Shown here piece by piece: positions 45,061 to 53,868 of a stretch of 64,000 nucleotides of DNA (position 1 is the stretch's first letter; each line of letters opens with the position of its first letter). The stretch is from Pantoea eucrina. GTDB lineage: Bacteria; Pseudomonadota; Gammaproteobacteria; Enterobacterales; Enterobacteriaceae. Where the stretch lies: contig NZ_MIPP01000002.1 of NCBI RefSeq assembly GCF_002095385.1, forward strand, positions 124,001 to 188,000, in the 5' to 3' direction. The notes below the pieces were generated by a model. That model did not search any database. It was not told where the DNA came from and saw only the letters and a list, made by a program, of their open reading frames with translations. A program made the position numbers and the translations under genes.

Positions 45061-45617
45061 GGGCATATCTGGCCTATTCAGACATTGGAAATGAGTCGTT
45101 TCGTTTCCGGCACACAACAAACAGATACAACCGCTACGGTTCGTTTTGATTGAAAATTATACTATCAGTCGTTGTGCTGCTTGTCTGGGGACATGTATGC
45201 TTTCTGCCCCTTCTGAATGTTAAGAAACACATATGCTCTCTACGTCAGGATCATCTTCCTGATGCCTTAGCACGCGCTATACCTGCATATGCACGCTCAC
45301 AATCCGCAACCACAAAGATAACCTGCATCGTCATTTTTACGGCCGGACCGGTGAGAGCTGCTCTACCCAACGCCGGGCCGTGACCGCGTAGTTCTGACAT
45401 AGAAATCAGCTCAACAGTTTTTCTGTTCTCCGGAGCACGTCATCCAGGGTGTCTAAGCATACAGGAATAGAATCTTTTCTGACTGCAACAGCAGTACCCG
45501 GGTCCGGACAGTAGTATGTTCAATTAAGCCATTCAGATATGTTTGCTCACAGCGAACATTCAGGTTTTCTATAATTGATATTGGTTTACGATGCAGTCGC
45601 GCACAGCAGGTAATTGT
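45061..45617. other. Intergenic stretch with degraded composite hairpin
   Basis: Contains the degraded B-A hairpin at 45099-45162. Short open frames (for example 45150-45383, plus) have no family resemblance. No gene is recognised before the VOC gene. Confidence 0.35.
45099..45162. repeat. Degraded composite hairpin repeat B-A
   Basis: Subtype B at 45099-45122 keeps 16 of 24 consensus bases (loop CCGGCACA); a possible A copy at 45139-45162 keeps 15 of 24. Nearly all changes are C-to-T or G-to-A. Offset 40 bases. Confidence 0.5.
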
Positions 45618-46055
45618 ATGATAAAAAAAGCAGATCACGTCGGATTTTCAGTCAGAAGCATTGAAGAGTCATTATTTTTCTGGACTGATATTCTTGGCGG
45701 AAAGTTATTACGCGAAGGAAAAATGTCTGGGCCTATCATTGATGAAGTGACAGGCGCAAGGGGCGCTGATGTGCGAATGGCGTTGCTTGAACTGGCTGGC
45801 ATCAAAATTGAATTACTGCAATACGATAACATCAAACAGCCAGAAGAACCTTCAGTACCTTATATCCCTGGCTATGCTCACCTTGCATTTATAGTTGAGG
45901 ATATTGATACGCTCTTGAGTAAAGCATCTGAGTATGGCTGGAAGACACCAGGTAAACCTCAGACAATCTTATCAGGCCCCATGCAGGGAACCAGAGTAAT
46001 CTATTTACAAAGCCCCGATGGACAGACACTAGAGTTGATGGAGCAGGGTCAATAA
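45618..46055 (+). CDS. VOC-superfamily (glyoxalase/bleomycin-resistance-like) protein
   Basis: A 145-residue protein starting at ATG 45618 (MIKKADHVGFSVRSIEESLF); the in-frame ATG at 45591 adds nine residues without a ribosome site. Metal ligands expected of the fold are visible: H in DHVGFSV, E in KIELLQY, H in YAHLAFIVEDID, and E in TLELMEQ. This is the methylmalonyl-CoA epimerase/glyoxalase I pattern in a single two-module chain. Substrate unknown. Standalone gene between hairpin repeats. Confidence 0.82.
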   Translation: MIKKADHVGFSVRSIEESLFFWTDILGGKLLREGKMSGPIIDEVTGARGADVRMALLELAGIKIELLQYDNIKQPEEPSVPYIPGYAHLAFIVEDIDTLLSKASEYGWKTPGKPQTILSGPMQGTRVIYLQSPDGQTLELMEQGQ

Positions 46056-46160
46056 AGTCCACATCGTGTCACCGCGTACTGGTATGACGCACATGCAGGC
46101 GGTCGCCGGGTCAGGCATCATTCTGCAGCGCGACGGCCGGAGCTGCTGAACAGGGCTGGA

Positions 46161-46451
46161 CTATTCAAGGTCAATCACACGCAGTCCTGACCAGCACCGC
46201 TCTCCGGCACCGGTTATCAGTACGACGGGCGCCTCACTGAAGCTGCTCAGCAGGGTGCATACCCGGCTCATTAAATCCGTAATCTTTTCAGAACCCACGT
46301 AGACGAACTCGTCCGTCGGCAGGGCATACGTGAACCCCCGCCTGCAGACGACGCTTCGTGAAAAACCGTTCTCATGCATGGCAAACATCATCTCAATGTG
46401 CGCTTTTTCGGTCTGCTCCTTTAACTCAATCCGGACTGTATAACTGGCCAT
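46161..46451 (-). CDS. DUF2622-like small protein (GhoS-like fold)
   Basis: A 96-residue protein: MASYTVRIELKEQTEKAHIE, MMFAMHENGFSRSVVCRRGF, TYALPTDEFVYVGSEKITDL and a closing VLITGAGERCWSGLRVI. The order of strand, helix, GF-R/T, Y-LPT-EY and a final strand resembles DUF2622, the family that includes antitoxin RNase GhoS. No ghoT-like toxin gene (short hydrophobic peptide) is seen beside it. The call is by pattern and moderate at best. Confidence 0.45.
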   Translation of the reverse strand: MASYTVRIELKEQTEKAHIEMMFAMHENGFSRSVVCRRGFTYALPTDEFVYVGSEKITDLMSRVCTLLSSFSEAPVVLITGAGERCWSGLRVIDLE

Positions 46452-46610
46452 AGCGATACCTGACAGATGTATAATTTAAGATAACTTAAATTATAGGTGT
46501 TCCTGAACAAATGACGGGCTATTGAGATATGTCCTAAGCAAATGTGCTTACTGTTCTGAGCCCCCGTCCTGATCAACTCCGGGAGAACTCAGCCCGCTGC
46601 GTACCTTAAC

Positions 46611-46634
46611 GTCCGCAAAGAGCGAGAAGCGGAC
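46611..46634 (+). repeat. Dispersed hairpin repeat, subtype A (single)
   Basis: Arms GTCCGCAA/AAGCGGAC around loop AGAGCGAG, downstream (3' side) of the Rid gene. Confidence 0.72.
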
Positions 46635-46724
46635 GTTATATCAATGGACGTCATGTCTCAGAGAGGATATGAGAAAACGGCATTAGAACCGATCAGTTAT
46701 CGCCATCCGGTTATGAGCAATAAA

Positions 46725-47102
46725 TCAAAGGCCAAATATAGCCTCAATTTCAATTGAGAGGTCAGGTGAAAAGAGGCGGCTGACTTCTACGAGCGAGCTG
46801 GCTGGCAAGTGATTACCGTAATTTTGGTACAATACTTTGCGTAACTCGTCGATCTCCTCAAAAGAGGTAATGAATATGGTTACTTTGATTAGGGCTGAAA
46901 AATCTGTACCTTCTATGCTGATTATTTTCCTGATTTGGCTGAATATTTCCTGTGCCTGTCCAGCAATACCTTTATGTTGAGCACTTGTACCAAACGCAGT
47001 CAACCCTGAAATGTAGAGCGTACTGTTATGTTTTACAGAGTGAACATAAGGAGCCTTTACTTCACCTAGTTCGGGATAATTCTTCCGTAACACATTGTTC
47101 AT
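46725..47102 (-). CDS. Rid-family (YjgF/YER057c/UK114) protein
   Basis: A 125-residue protein with the Rid fold: YVHSVKHNSTLYISGLTAFG, QAQEIFSQIRKIISIEGTDF, LIKVTIFITSFEEIDELRKV, LPASSLVEVSRLFSPDLSIE and EIEAIFGL. True RidA deaminases carry a catalytic Arg in the PARSCVEV segment; here the same position reads PASSLVEV, a Ser. It therefore probably belongs to a Rid group without the usual imine deaminase residue. It is divergent from the PLP dehydratase at 47408, with a composite hairpin between them. Confidence 0.85.
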   Translation of the reverse strand: MNNVLRKNYPELGEVKAPYVHSVKHNSTLYISGLTAFGTSAQHKGIAGQAQEIFSQIRKIISIEGTDFSALIKVTIFITSFEEIDELRKVLYQNYGNHLPASSLVEVSRLFSPDLSIEIEAIFGL

Positions 47103-47193
47103 AATGAGATCCTTTCCGGAAGTGAGGAAATAACGACCTTACCATCGTCCTCTTAATGTTCAATCTTAATTTTTTAATTATGAAACGTGCAAC

Positions 47194-47256
47194 GTCCGCT
47201 TCTGGCACAAAGCGGGCCGATACTGGAGCAACGTCCGCTTTGAGCGAAAAACGGTC
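47194..47256. repeat. Composite hairpin repeat B-A, 39-bp offset
   Basis: Subtype B 47194-47217 (arms GTCCGCTT/AAGCGGGC, loop CTGGCACA) and subtype A 47233-47256 (arms GTCCGCTT/AACGGTC-like, loop TGAGCGAA), separated by 15 bases. Lies between two divergent genes. Confidence 0.8.
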
Positions 47257-47407
47257 GCACTTTAGTCTTGTCTGGACGGAATTGTAACCGGCACTTTTAT
47301 TACCCATTGTATCCATCCCTTTACGCTCTAACCCATTATGATAAATCTGTTTCTAAACCTGGAATGCTTCTCGTTTATCACGGGAAAAGATAATAAGGAT
47401 CTTCCTC

Positions 47408-48310
47408 ATGGCAATAAGTATACAAACCCCTCTTATACATTCACTGCCCTTAAGCCAGCATTGTGGATGCCTTGTCTGGCTTAAAATGGAATCTTCCCAG
47501 CCGACGGGATCGTTCAAGCTCAGAAGTGCAGAGAACATTTGTCGCCATTATGCGGAAAGGGGCGCAACAGCTTTCATCAGTTCATCGGGCGGCAATGCAG
47601 GCATAGCGGTGGCACATTGCGGCCGCAAACTGGGGCTGCCGGTCACTGTGGTTGTGCCGGAAACCACGTCTGACAGGGCAAAACAGCTTATTGAACAGGA
47701 GGGTGCAAGAGTTGTTGTGCACGGAAAAGTATGGAGTGAGGCGAACGACTACGCCCTGTCACTGGCGACGGATGACATTATCTGTGTACATCCCTTTGAT
47801 CATCCACTTTTGTGGGAAGGTATCAGCACAATCGTGGATGAGGTCATCAGCGAAGGGGTAACGCCTGATGCGGTAATTCTTTCTGTTGGCGGCGGGAGCA
47901 TGCTGTCCGGTATCGCTCAGGGACTGGTGAAACATCAGCTTGGTCATATTCCGGTTTACGCCGCAGAAACCCAGGGTACGGCCTCTCTTCGCGCCTCGCT
48001 TAATGCCGGCAGGCTGGTACGTCTTGATAAGGTCAGCGGCATAGCCACGACGCTGGCCGCAAGCCAGGTGTGCGAAAATGTTTTCAATGTGGCCAGCCGT
48101 ATGGACGTCAGAAGTATGCTGGTTTCAGACCAGGAAGCGCTGAATGCCTGCCGGTGCTTTCTCGATGACCATCGGGTGCTCACTGAGCCTGCATGCGGTG
48201 TATCACTCTCACTTTTGTACGACAAAAAAGTCTTATTCAAGCCGGCTGATAATGTACTGGTCATCGTATGCGGCGGGGCCTCTGTCACGCTGGAAGGGAT
48301 CGCGAGCTGA
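47408..48310 (+). CDS. PLP-dependent serine/threonine dehydratase-like enzyme
   Basis: A 300-residue fold-type II PLP enzyme. The Schiff-base Lys is in SSQPTGSFKLRSAENI (K37), the phosphate loop in AFISSSGGNAGIAVAHCGRK, the Gly-rich loop in AVILSVGGGSMLSGIAQGLV, and the ring-nitrogen region near VLVIVCGGASVTLEG. It resembles L-serine/L-threonine dehydratase (SdaA-unrelated, SDH type) without a regulatory ACT domain. Products would be an oxo acid plus ammonia via a reactive enamine. The divergent Rid gene would fit such chemistry but lacks the canonical catalytic Arg. Confidence 0.82.
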   Translation: MAISIQTPLIHSLPLSQHCGCLVWLKMESSQPTGSFKLRSAENICRHYAERGATAFISSSGGNAGIAVAHCGRKLGLPVTVVVPETTSDRAKQLIEQEGARVVVHGKVWSEANDYALSLATDDIICVHPFDHPLLWEGISTIVDEVISEGVTPDAVILSVGGGSMLSGIAQGLVKHQLGHIPVYAAETQGTASLRASLNAGRLVRLDKVSGIATTLAASQVCENVFNVASRMDVRSMLVSDQEALNACRCFLDDHRVLTEPACGVSLSLLYDKKVLFKPADNVLVIVCGGASVTLEGIAS

Positions 48311-48396
48311 CAGAAGAGCGCATTTATCCTGCCAAAGTTTATGAGCAAAAGGATGGGCGAACTGCCCGGTTAATTAACTTGTTTTAAAGTGAGTTA

Positions 48397-48458
48397 TGCC
48401 CTCTTTGGCACAAACAGACTGGCGCGTGGGTCAGGTCCGCTATGAGCGAGCAGCGGAC
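48397..48458. repeat. Composite hairpin repeat B-A, 38-bp offset
   Basis: Degraded subtype B at 48397-48419 (loop TTGGCACA, right arm one base short) and intact subtype A at 48435-48458 (arms GTCCGCTA/CAGCGGAC, loop TGAGCGAG). The one-base deletion accounts for 38 rather than 39. Confidence 0.65.
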
Positions 48459-48507
48459 ATTTCACTTATGACAGCTGAGGGGTTCTAATACGTTGAACAT
48501 AACTGAC

Positions 48508-49410
48508 CTATTGCGCTCTTGAAGTCAGGCCAGTGAAGTGTTCCCTCACCATATCCGTTAACTCGAAAATACAATCGAGATGTGTACTATCTGCCACAAC
48601 CCGACTGCTTACATTCGGATTGCCGCAGTTCCTGAAAAATTCTTCCATACGGCTTACATCAAACAGTTCATCATGCTCAGCAAGCATGATTGTTACTGGA
48701 ATAGAGATTTCTTTAAGTTGCCTTTCAGGATTACGAGGGGTAAGAGCGTTAGCCATATTAACGCTGTATGTCTGAACAAAGTCAGGCCTTGCATTAATAA
48801 CCTCACAGGGGAAATTAAGCCTTACTCCTGCACGACGTCCATATAGAAAACCTGCACTCATAGCATTGATTATGAAGCTCAAACGGTTTATCGATGCAAA
48901 GGGAGAGGAAAACTCGCGGTTCAGAGCAGGAGGTGAAAAAGGACCTAATGCTGGGGCTAGCAAGATCAGGCTTTCAACAACCCTCGATAGAGAGTATCGG
49001 GTAAAGTAATTTATCAGCATACCGCCTCCACTGGAGTGCCCAATCAAGTGAATTCTGGCATCAGGAAAAGAGGTTCGGACATAATCAATGACGACATCCA
49101 CATCACGCCAGATTTGAACAGGACTGGAAGCTTCTCCCCGGACACCTACCGAACGACCGTGCCCACGGATATCGACGAGACAAACACAGACGGGCAGATC
49201 GTAACTCAACTGTCGTGCAAGAATGTCGTAGCCAGCGTCAGAGTTGACCCCGCCACCATGGTAGACAATAAGAACCTCATCAAGGGCTGCCATTGGCCTG
49301 TATACCCGGATATATAAATCATTGATCCGGCTTTCGGTGATGTTATCAGAAGGGAGTAATGAAGCGTTAAATTGCTCATAGCGTTCGACAAAACGGGTGA
49401 AGTCAATCAC
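48508..49410 (-). CDS. Alpha/beta hydrolase
   Basis: A 300-residue hydrolase starting at GTG 49410. The oxyanion strand VLIVYHGGGVNSDAG has the HGGG motif, VCLVDIRGHGRSVG follows, the nucleophile elbow is LIGHSSGGGMLINY (GxSxG, Ser near residue 127), and the acid and His are likely in MLAEHDELFDVSR and ADSTHLDCIFE. The HGGG plus GHSSGG pattern fits lipase/esterase or monoacylglycerol-lipase-like enzymes. Cytoplasmic; no signal peptide. Flanked by hairpin repeats at 48397-48458 and 49682-49705. Substrate unknown. Confidence 0.85.
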   Translation of the reverse strand: MIDFTRFVERYEQFNASLLPSDNITESRINDLYIRVYRPMAALDEVLIVYHGGGVNSDAGYDILARQLSYDLPVCVCLVDIRGHGRSVGVRGEASSPVQIWRDVDVVIDYVRTSFPDARIHLIGHSSGGGMLINYFTRYSLSRVVESLILLAPALGPFSPPALNREFSSPFASINRLSFIINAMSAGFLYGRRAGVRLNFPCEVINARPDFVQTYSVNMANALTPRNPERQLKEISIPVTIMLAEHDELFDVSRMEEFFRNCGNPNVSSRVVADSTHLDCIFELTDMVREHFTGLTSRAQ

Positions 49411-49681
49411 GTCCTGAATTCCTTATTCAATCGGATTCACTACCTGTGAATTTGTGTCATGAAGCATGCACGATTTACTGTATGCATGAGAGTCTTTTTT
49501 ACATAAAAGTGCCTGATGCACCGCCTGAAAAGCCCTCAGCGCGGTTCTGCAGCCCGAAGGCTGTTTTCGGTATTTTTCCTGTCCGAAATACTGACAAATG
49601 CCCCTGATAATTCCTGTATATCTGTATGGTTATGCAGTGAAAGCTATTCTCCACGGCTTAGTGCATGCAGATGCCGGAAAC

Positions 49682-49705
49682 GTCCACTTCTGGCACAAAG
49701 CGGAC
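49682..49705 (-). repeat. Dispersed hairpin repeat, subtype B (single)
   Basis: Plus-strand arms GTCCACTT/AAGCGGAC, loop CTGGCACA, between the alpha/beta hydrolase and the MFS stop. Confidence 0.76.
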
Positions 49706-49736
49706 AGTGTTTCCTGCCTCACGTATCGTGTTCCGA

Positions 49737-50954
49737 TTAGCCAGAAATATCAGTTTCATTTTCCGGTACGCCAGCTCTGACACGGGTTGCCACCAGACTG
49801 GCTGCGAGTATAAAGACGAGGCATAACAGCGCCTGCACCCGAAGGGCAATATGGTTATCAATCAGAACGCCCATGATGACCGGAGAGGCACCACTGGCAA
49901 GCACGGTACCCGCCTCAACAGCCGAGCGCACCTTTGCCAGTTGCGCGGGGCCAAACAGCTGTACCCATAGCGCAGTCGCCAGTGTGGACGCAATGGCTGA
50001 CGATATACCGGTCATGATGAGATAAAACGGCGTGACCCACACGCTGTTACTGAGCCACAGCGCCAGCATGCCAGCGCCCTGCGGCAGCAGAAACCACGGC
50101 AACAGACGGCGTGGCGTCAGCCGGTCTATCAGCGGACCAAATGATAACAGGGAAACCGCCTGCGTTATCGCGTAAGCAATAAACCACCCTGCAACCCACG
50201 ACAGCGCCCATCCTTTCTCCTCTGCCAGACGCGCCTGATGGAAAAAGAACCCTGTGGTGATGAAAGGTGACGCCAGCACTGCGGGCAGAGCAAAAAGCAG
50301 ATTCCGGTTCTTCCATACTGACGCTTCGCGAACCTTCTCTGCGCCCCGCTTTCTGAACGTCCGCAGCGGCTTTTCGGCAGCGCGCGGAAGGCAGCTGACA
50401 GCCAGCGCAACGCCGGCCACCAGAACCGCAGCGTTTATCAGCCAGGCAGTGCGCCATCCCGTCAGAGCGTTAATCTGCACGGCAGCCAACGGAAACAGCG
50501 CCTGTGCGAGCGACAGGCCCAGTGCGATAGCACCCAGTGCCTTGCCAGCATCAAGCGGAAACTGGCGCGCAGTCGCCGTCAGGGCGGTATGCACCATCAG
50601 GCCTTGTCCGCCGAGGCGAAGCAGGTAAAAGCCTGCACAGAGCGTCCATGCCGCCTGCGCACCGGAGACGAGCAGGCACGCCGTTATCAGCAGCAGGGTA
50701 ACGGCCAGGGTGAATCGACGGGTAGTGGTGTAGTCAATCAGCCGGCCCGCCCATGTCAGGGTGACGGCACTCATCACGGTGCCCGCGGCATAAAGGCCGC
50801 CCAGTCCGCCGTCGCTGAGCCCGAATGCCTGACGCAGGTCCTGCCCGTAAAGCGATACGAAGTAAGTCTGTCCAAAACTCGACATGGCCATCAGTATCGC
50901 GCCAAAGGCGAGATGACTGCCGTGCTGATACATAAAGCGAAACAGCTGACGCAT
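49737..50954 (-). CDS. Major facilitator superfamily transporter
   Basis: A 405-residue 12-TM protein starting at ATG 50954 (MRQLFRFMYQHGSHLAFGAI); the in-frame ATG 50990 adds 12 residues and lacks a good ribosome site. TM1-2 contain SSFGQTYFVSLYGQDLRQAF, a motif common in oxalate/formate- or YbfB-type MFS, followed by GLYAAGTVMSAVTLTWAGRL and LIDYTTTRRFTLAVTLLLIT. The second half begins around NLLFALPAVLASPFITTGFF. Substrate unknown. It is not coupled to the universal stress gene 110 bases upstream. Confidence 0.75.
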   Translation of the reverse strand: MRQLFRFMYQHGSHLAFGAILMAMSSFGQTYFVSLYGQDLRQAFGLSDGGLGGLYAAGTVMSAVTLTWAGRLIDYTTTRRFTLAVTLLLITACLLVSGAQAAWTLCAGFYLLRLGGQGLMVHTALTATARQFPLDAGKALGAIALGLSLAQALFPLAAVQINALTGWRTAWLINAAVLVAGVALAVSCLPRAAEKPLRTFRKRGAEKVREASVWKNRNLLFALPAVLASPFITTGFFFHQARLAEEKGWALSWVAGWFIAYAITQAVSLLSFGPLIDRLTPRRLLPWFLLPQGAGMLALWLSNSVWVTPFYLIMTGISSAIASTLATALWVQLFGPAQLAKVRSAVEAGTVLASGASPVIMGVLIDNHIALRVQALLCLVFILAASLVATRVRAGVPENETDISG

Positions 50955-51063
50955 GGTATTCCCTGAGCACGGCTGACAAAGGCGCCGCACAAATGAACTG
51001 CTCCGGGACTTGTGTTCCGGAGGCTCGTTATGAAAAGGGTCTGCGATTGCAGGCCCGTAACGT

Positions 51064-51891
51064 TTACCGCAGCATCAGCAGCGGATAACGGCTTTCAGCC
51101 AGCATCGCCGTGGTGTGACTGCCGATAAAGAAGCAGCGCAGCCGGGAGTGTCCCCAGGCTCCCATCACGATCAGGTCCGTTCCGTTCTCCTGCGCGTAAC
51201 GGCACAGCCCGCGCGAGACGGATTCATCCTGTATCAGCCGTGACTCTGCATCAATGCCGGCTGCCTGCAGGATGTGCTGCGCATCATGGAGTGAAGCATC
51301 GTCGCCGTTCACCATCACAACATGGCAGGCCAGGCCGCGAAGCAGCGGGCTCACGGTCAGCCGGGTCAGGTTTCGGCGGCTGGCCTCGCTGCCATCCCAG
51401 GCAAAAAGTACCCGGGATGGCGCAATAAACGTTTCCGGCACAACCAGCACGGGCGCTTTCTGCAGGCGGATGACGCTTTCCAGCTGGCTGCCCACCGTAT
51501 GTTCTGCGCCCCGTCGTCCGAGCACCATCAGCCTGACGTCATCCAGCCCGGCAAGGATTTCGTCCAGTGCGCCGTGCATCTGCAGCTGGCGTACCTCCGG
51601 GCGTCCCGCCCGGGCCAGCCGTTCAGCACAGCCGGCCAGAATAGTTTTCCCCTGCGCCATAAGCAGGCGGCTGCGCTCACCCTCTACGCGCACAAGCGCT
51701 TCGGTCAGCAGCTCTTTGCTGTCGATGCCAATGCTGCCGCTCAGGTCAGAGACGGCCGGATGACCGTCTTTTTCCAGCACGTGCAGCAGGGCCAGCGGCG
51801 CGGAAAGGCCGGCGGCGGCCCACGCCGCGTAGTCACAGACTGGCCCGGTTGACGGCGAACCATCCACGCAGGCCACAACGGTATTGTTCAT
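51064..51891 (-). CDS. Universal stress protein, tandem Usp domains
   Basis: A 275-residue protein with two Usp domains. Domain 1: NTVVACVDGSPSTGPVCDYA, MVLGRRGAEHTVGSQLESVI (the ATP-binding GxxGxxxxxxGS region). Domain 2: SRVLFAWDGSEASRRNLTRL, DLIVMGAWGHSRLRCFFIGS and TTAMLAESRYPLLMLR. It follows the SulP gene by 18 bases on the same strand, an operon arrangement known for SulP transporters, where the Usp partner may link anion uptake to energy or stress state. ATP-binding residues look intact. Confidence 0.85.
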   Translation of the reverse strand: MNNTVVACVDGSPSTGPVCDYAAWAAAGLSAPLALLHVLEKDGHPAVSDLSGSIGIDSKELLTEALVRVEGERSRLLMAQGKTILAGCAERLARAGRPEVRQLQMHGALDEILAGLDDVRLMVLGRRGAEHTVGSQLESVIRLQKAPVLVVPETFIAPSRVLFAWDGSEASRRNLTRLTVSPLLRGLACHVVMVNGDDASLHDAQHILQAAGIDAESRLIQDESVSRGLCRYAQENGTDLIVMGAWGHSRLRCFFIGSHTTAMLAESRYPLLMLR

Positions 51892-51909
51892 AGCTGTAAC
51901 TCCTGTCAG

Positions 51910-53388
51910 TTAGTGACCGCCCATCAGTTTTTCCGCTTCTTCCGGCTTGTCATGCACGCCGAAGCGGTCAACGAGGGTACGGGTGGCGTCGTTCATGCCC
52001 GGTATTTCTACCTCAGCGCCTTCGCGGCGGAACTTAATTACCGCCCTGTCCAGTGCGCTAACGGCGGTGATGTCCCAGAAGTGGGCGTGCGTGACGTCAA
52101 TGACCACGCGCTCTGCCGCTTCCCTGAAGTCAAAGTGGCTCATAAAGCGATCGGCGGAGGCAAAAAAGACCTGGCCGGTCACGGTATAGATCCGTGTCTC
52201 ACCCTCCCGTGACGATCTGACCGTCATAAAGCGTGCTACCTTAGTGGCAAAGTTCAGCGAAGCAATCAGCACCCCGGTCAGCACGCCGAAGGCCAGGTTG
52301 TCGGTGGCCACCACCACGACCACGGTTGCCAGCATGACCACGCTGGTCGAGAGCGGATGGCGGCGCAGGTCGGTGATGGATCGCCAGGAGAAGGTGCCGA
52401 TGGAGACCATGATCATCACCGCGACCAGCGCCGCCATCGGGATCTGCGACACCTGATCGCGGAGGAAAATAATCAGACAGAGCAGCACCAGCCCGGCCGT
52501 CAGGGTGGAGAGGCGCCCGCGCCCGCCGGATTTTACGTTAATCACCGACTGACCAATCATGGCGCAGCCCGCCATGCCGCCGATAAACGCCGTGCAGACG
52601 TTGGCGATGCCCTGCGCCTTGCACTCGCGGTTTTTATCGCTCGGGGTATCGGTCATGTCGTCCACGATAGTGGCGGTCATCATTGACTCCAGCAGTCCCA
52701 CCACGGCGAGACCGGCAGAGTAAGGCAGGATAATCAGCAGCGTATCCAGGTTCAGCGGAATGTCCGGAATGAGGAACACCGGCAGGCTGTCGGGCAGTTT
52801 GCCCATGTCGCCCACGGTACGCACATCCAGGTGCAGCCACATGGAGATGGCCGTCAGCACCACGATGCAGACCAGCGGGGAGGGAATGGTTTTATTGAGG
52901 TATGGAAAAAGATAGATGATGGCCAGGCCGGCGGCGGTAAGCGCATAAACGTGCCAGGTCACGTTGGTCAGCTCCGGCAGTTGCGCCATGAATATCAGAA
53001 TAGCCAGCGCATTGACGAAGCCCGTCACGACCGAGCGCGACACGTAGCGCATCAGACTGCCAAGCCTCAGGTAGCCGGCAGCCAGCTGCAGCAGGCCGGT
53101 TAGCACTGATGCCGCCAGCAGATACTGCAGGCCGTGATCTTTCACCAGGGTTATCATCAGCAGCGCCATGGCACCGGTGGCCGATGAAATCATGGCGGGA
53201 CGTCCGCCAAAGATGGCCATCACCACGGGAATACAGAACGCCGAGTAGAGGCCGACCTGCGGGTCGACTCCGGCAATGATGGAAAACGCGATCGCTTCAG
53301 GAATGAGCGCGAGCGCGACGACAATACCGGCGAGCACGTCACCACGGACGTTGCCCAGCCAGTCCTTACGCGTCGAGGACAGCAGCAT
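51910..53388 (-). CDS. SulP-family anion transporter with STAS domain
   Basis: A 492-residue membrane protein. TM block starts [20 protein letters not shown], then [60 protein letters not shown] and [20 protein letters not shown]; about 12-14 helices. The C-terminal STAS domain follows ([40 protein letters not shown]). SulP members move sulfate, bicarbonate or other anions; the short STAS and Usp partner resemble bicarbonate/sulfate group members, but substrate is not decided. Its leader contains a terminator-like hairpin. Confidence 0.88.
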   Translation of the reverse strand: MLLSSTRKDWLGNVRGDVLAGIVVALALIPEAIAFSIIAGVDPQVGLYSAFCIPVVMAIFGGRPAMISSATGAMALLMITLVKDHGLQYLLAASVLTGLLQLAAGYLRLGSLMRYVSRSVVTGFVNALAILIFMAQLPELTNVTWHVYALTAAGLAIIYLFPYLNKTIPSPLVCIVVLTAISMWLHLDVRTVGDMGKLPDSLPVFLIPDIPLNLDTLLIILPYSAGLAVVGLLESMMTATIVDDMTDTPSDKNRECKAQGIANVCTAFIGGMAGCAMIGQSVINVKSGGRGRLSTLTAGLVLLCLIIFLRDQVSQIPMAALVAVMIMVSIGTFSWRSITDLRRHPLSTSVVMLATVVVVVATDNLAFGVLTGVLIASLNFATKVARFMTVRSSREGETRIYTVTGQVFFASADRFMSHFDFREAAERVVIDVTHAHFWDITAVSALDRAVIKFRREGAEVEIPGMNDATRTLVDRFGVHDKPEEAEKLMGGH

Positions 53389-53452
53389 AGTAATTTCTCA
53401 GATTTTAGATACAGTCAGCCCGTGAGGGCAAAAAATTCAGGGACGAAAAAGC

Positions 53453-53475
53453 ACATCCGCAGACGGGATGTTTTT
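53453..53475 (-). terminator. Terminator-like hairpin in the sulP leader
   Basis: Stem ACATCC/GGATGT with a 7-base loop; on the minus strand it is followed by GCTTTTTC, a T-run. It lies about 65 bases before the sulP start and after a tiny frame, a layout suited to attenuation. On the plus strand T5 follows as well. Confidence 0.5.
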
Positions 53476-53521
53476 GAGTGCGCGACTGAAACTACTCAGT
53501 GCGACAGGGGAGGATGACGAC

Positions 53522-53542
53522 TCAGGGTGGCGTAAGACGCAT
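53522..53542 (-). CDS. Possible 6-codon leader peptide upstream of sulP
   Basis: ATG at 53542 followed by CGT CTT ACG CCA CCC TGA, encoding MRLTPP and ending in Pro-Pro-stop, a pattern that slows termination. AGGAG lies at 53555-53559, 12 bases upstream, somewhat far. The terminator-like hairpin at 53453 follows it before sulP. It is speculative as a real peptide. Confidence 0.25.
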   Translation of the reverse strand: MRLTPP

Positions 53543-53868
53543 GATTTTTGAGTTCTCCTTTACGGCAAAAGGATGCCTTCAGGACTGCAATAAGCCAGCG
53601 AAACCCGGCGCGGGGCACTGACGGCGAAGCCTGTCCCTCTCAGGACAGGCACTAAACTATAAACAAAAACGGTGAGAGGTCAACGTTTCAGTAAGCGGAA
53701 AAGGGCTGCGAACAGCGGTACCAGCGCGTATATTAACCATGTCTGCGCATGTCACCGCAGAAACACATGGAATCAGCCTGGTATTTATATATGAATTTAT
53801 GCATATGTATTGACGGCATTTGCGCGTAAAGTCACACTGGCTTTTTACGCCAGCTACCCGGAGTTATC

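Larger units (their letters stand above)
53389..53868. promoter_or_regulatory. Intergenic region: sulP leader and ars promoter
   Basis: 480 bases between divergent sulP and arsR. On the minus strand the sulP leader carries a stem-loop at 53629-53650 (GCCTGTCC/GGACAGGC, 6-base loop), a tiny frame, then a terminator-like hairpin. On the plus strand two ATATG-type half-sites (53787-53809, ATATG and CATATG) and a TTGACG at 53810 are candidates for the ArsR operator and promoter. Confidence 0.45.

Noticed and set aside
45150..45383. Hydrophobic-start open frame of 77 codons
   Set aside because: Signal-like start but no ribosome site and no similarity; overlaps the decayed hairpin region.
5349..49705. 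A strict rule that every gene is flanked by A on the left and B on the right
   Set aside because: It holds for several genes (for example 15295-15852 and 48508-49410), but the order breaks at 15909/44259 and 45139/46611, so it is not a general rule.
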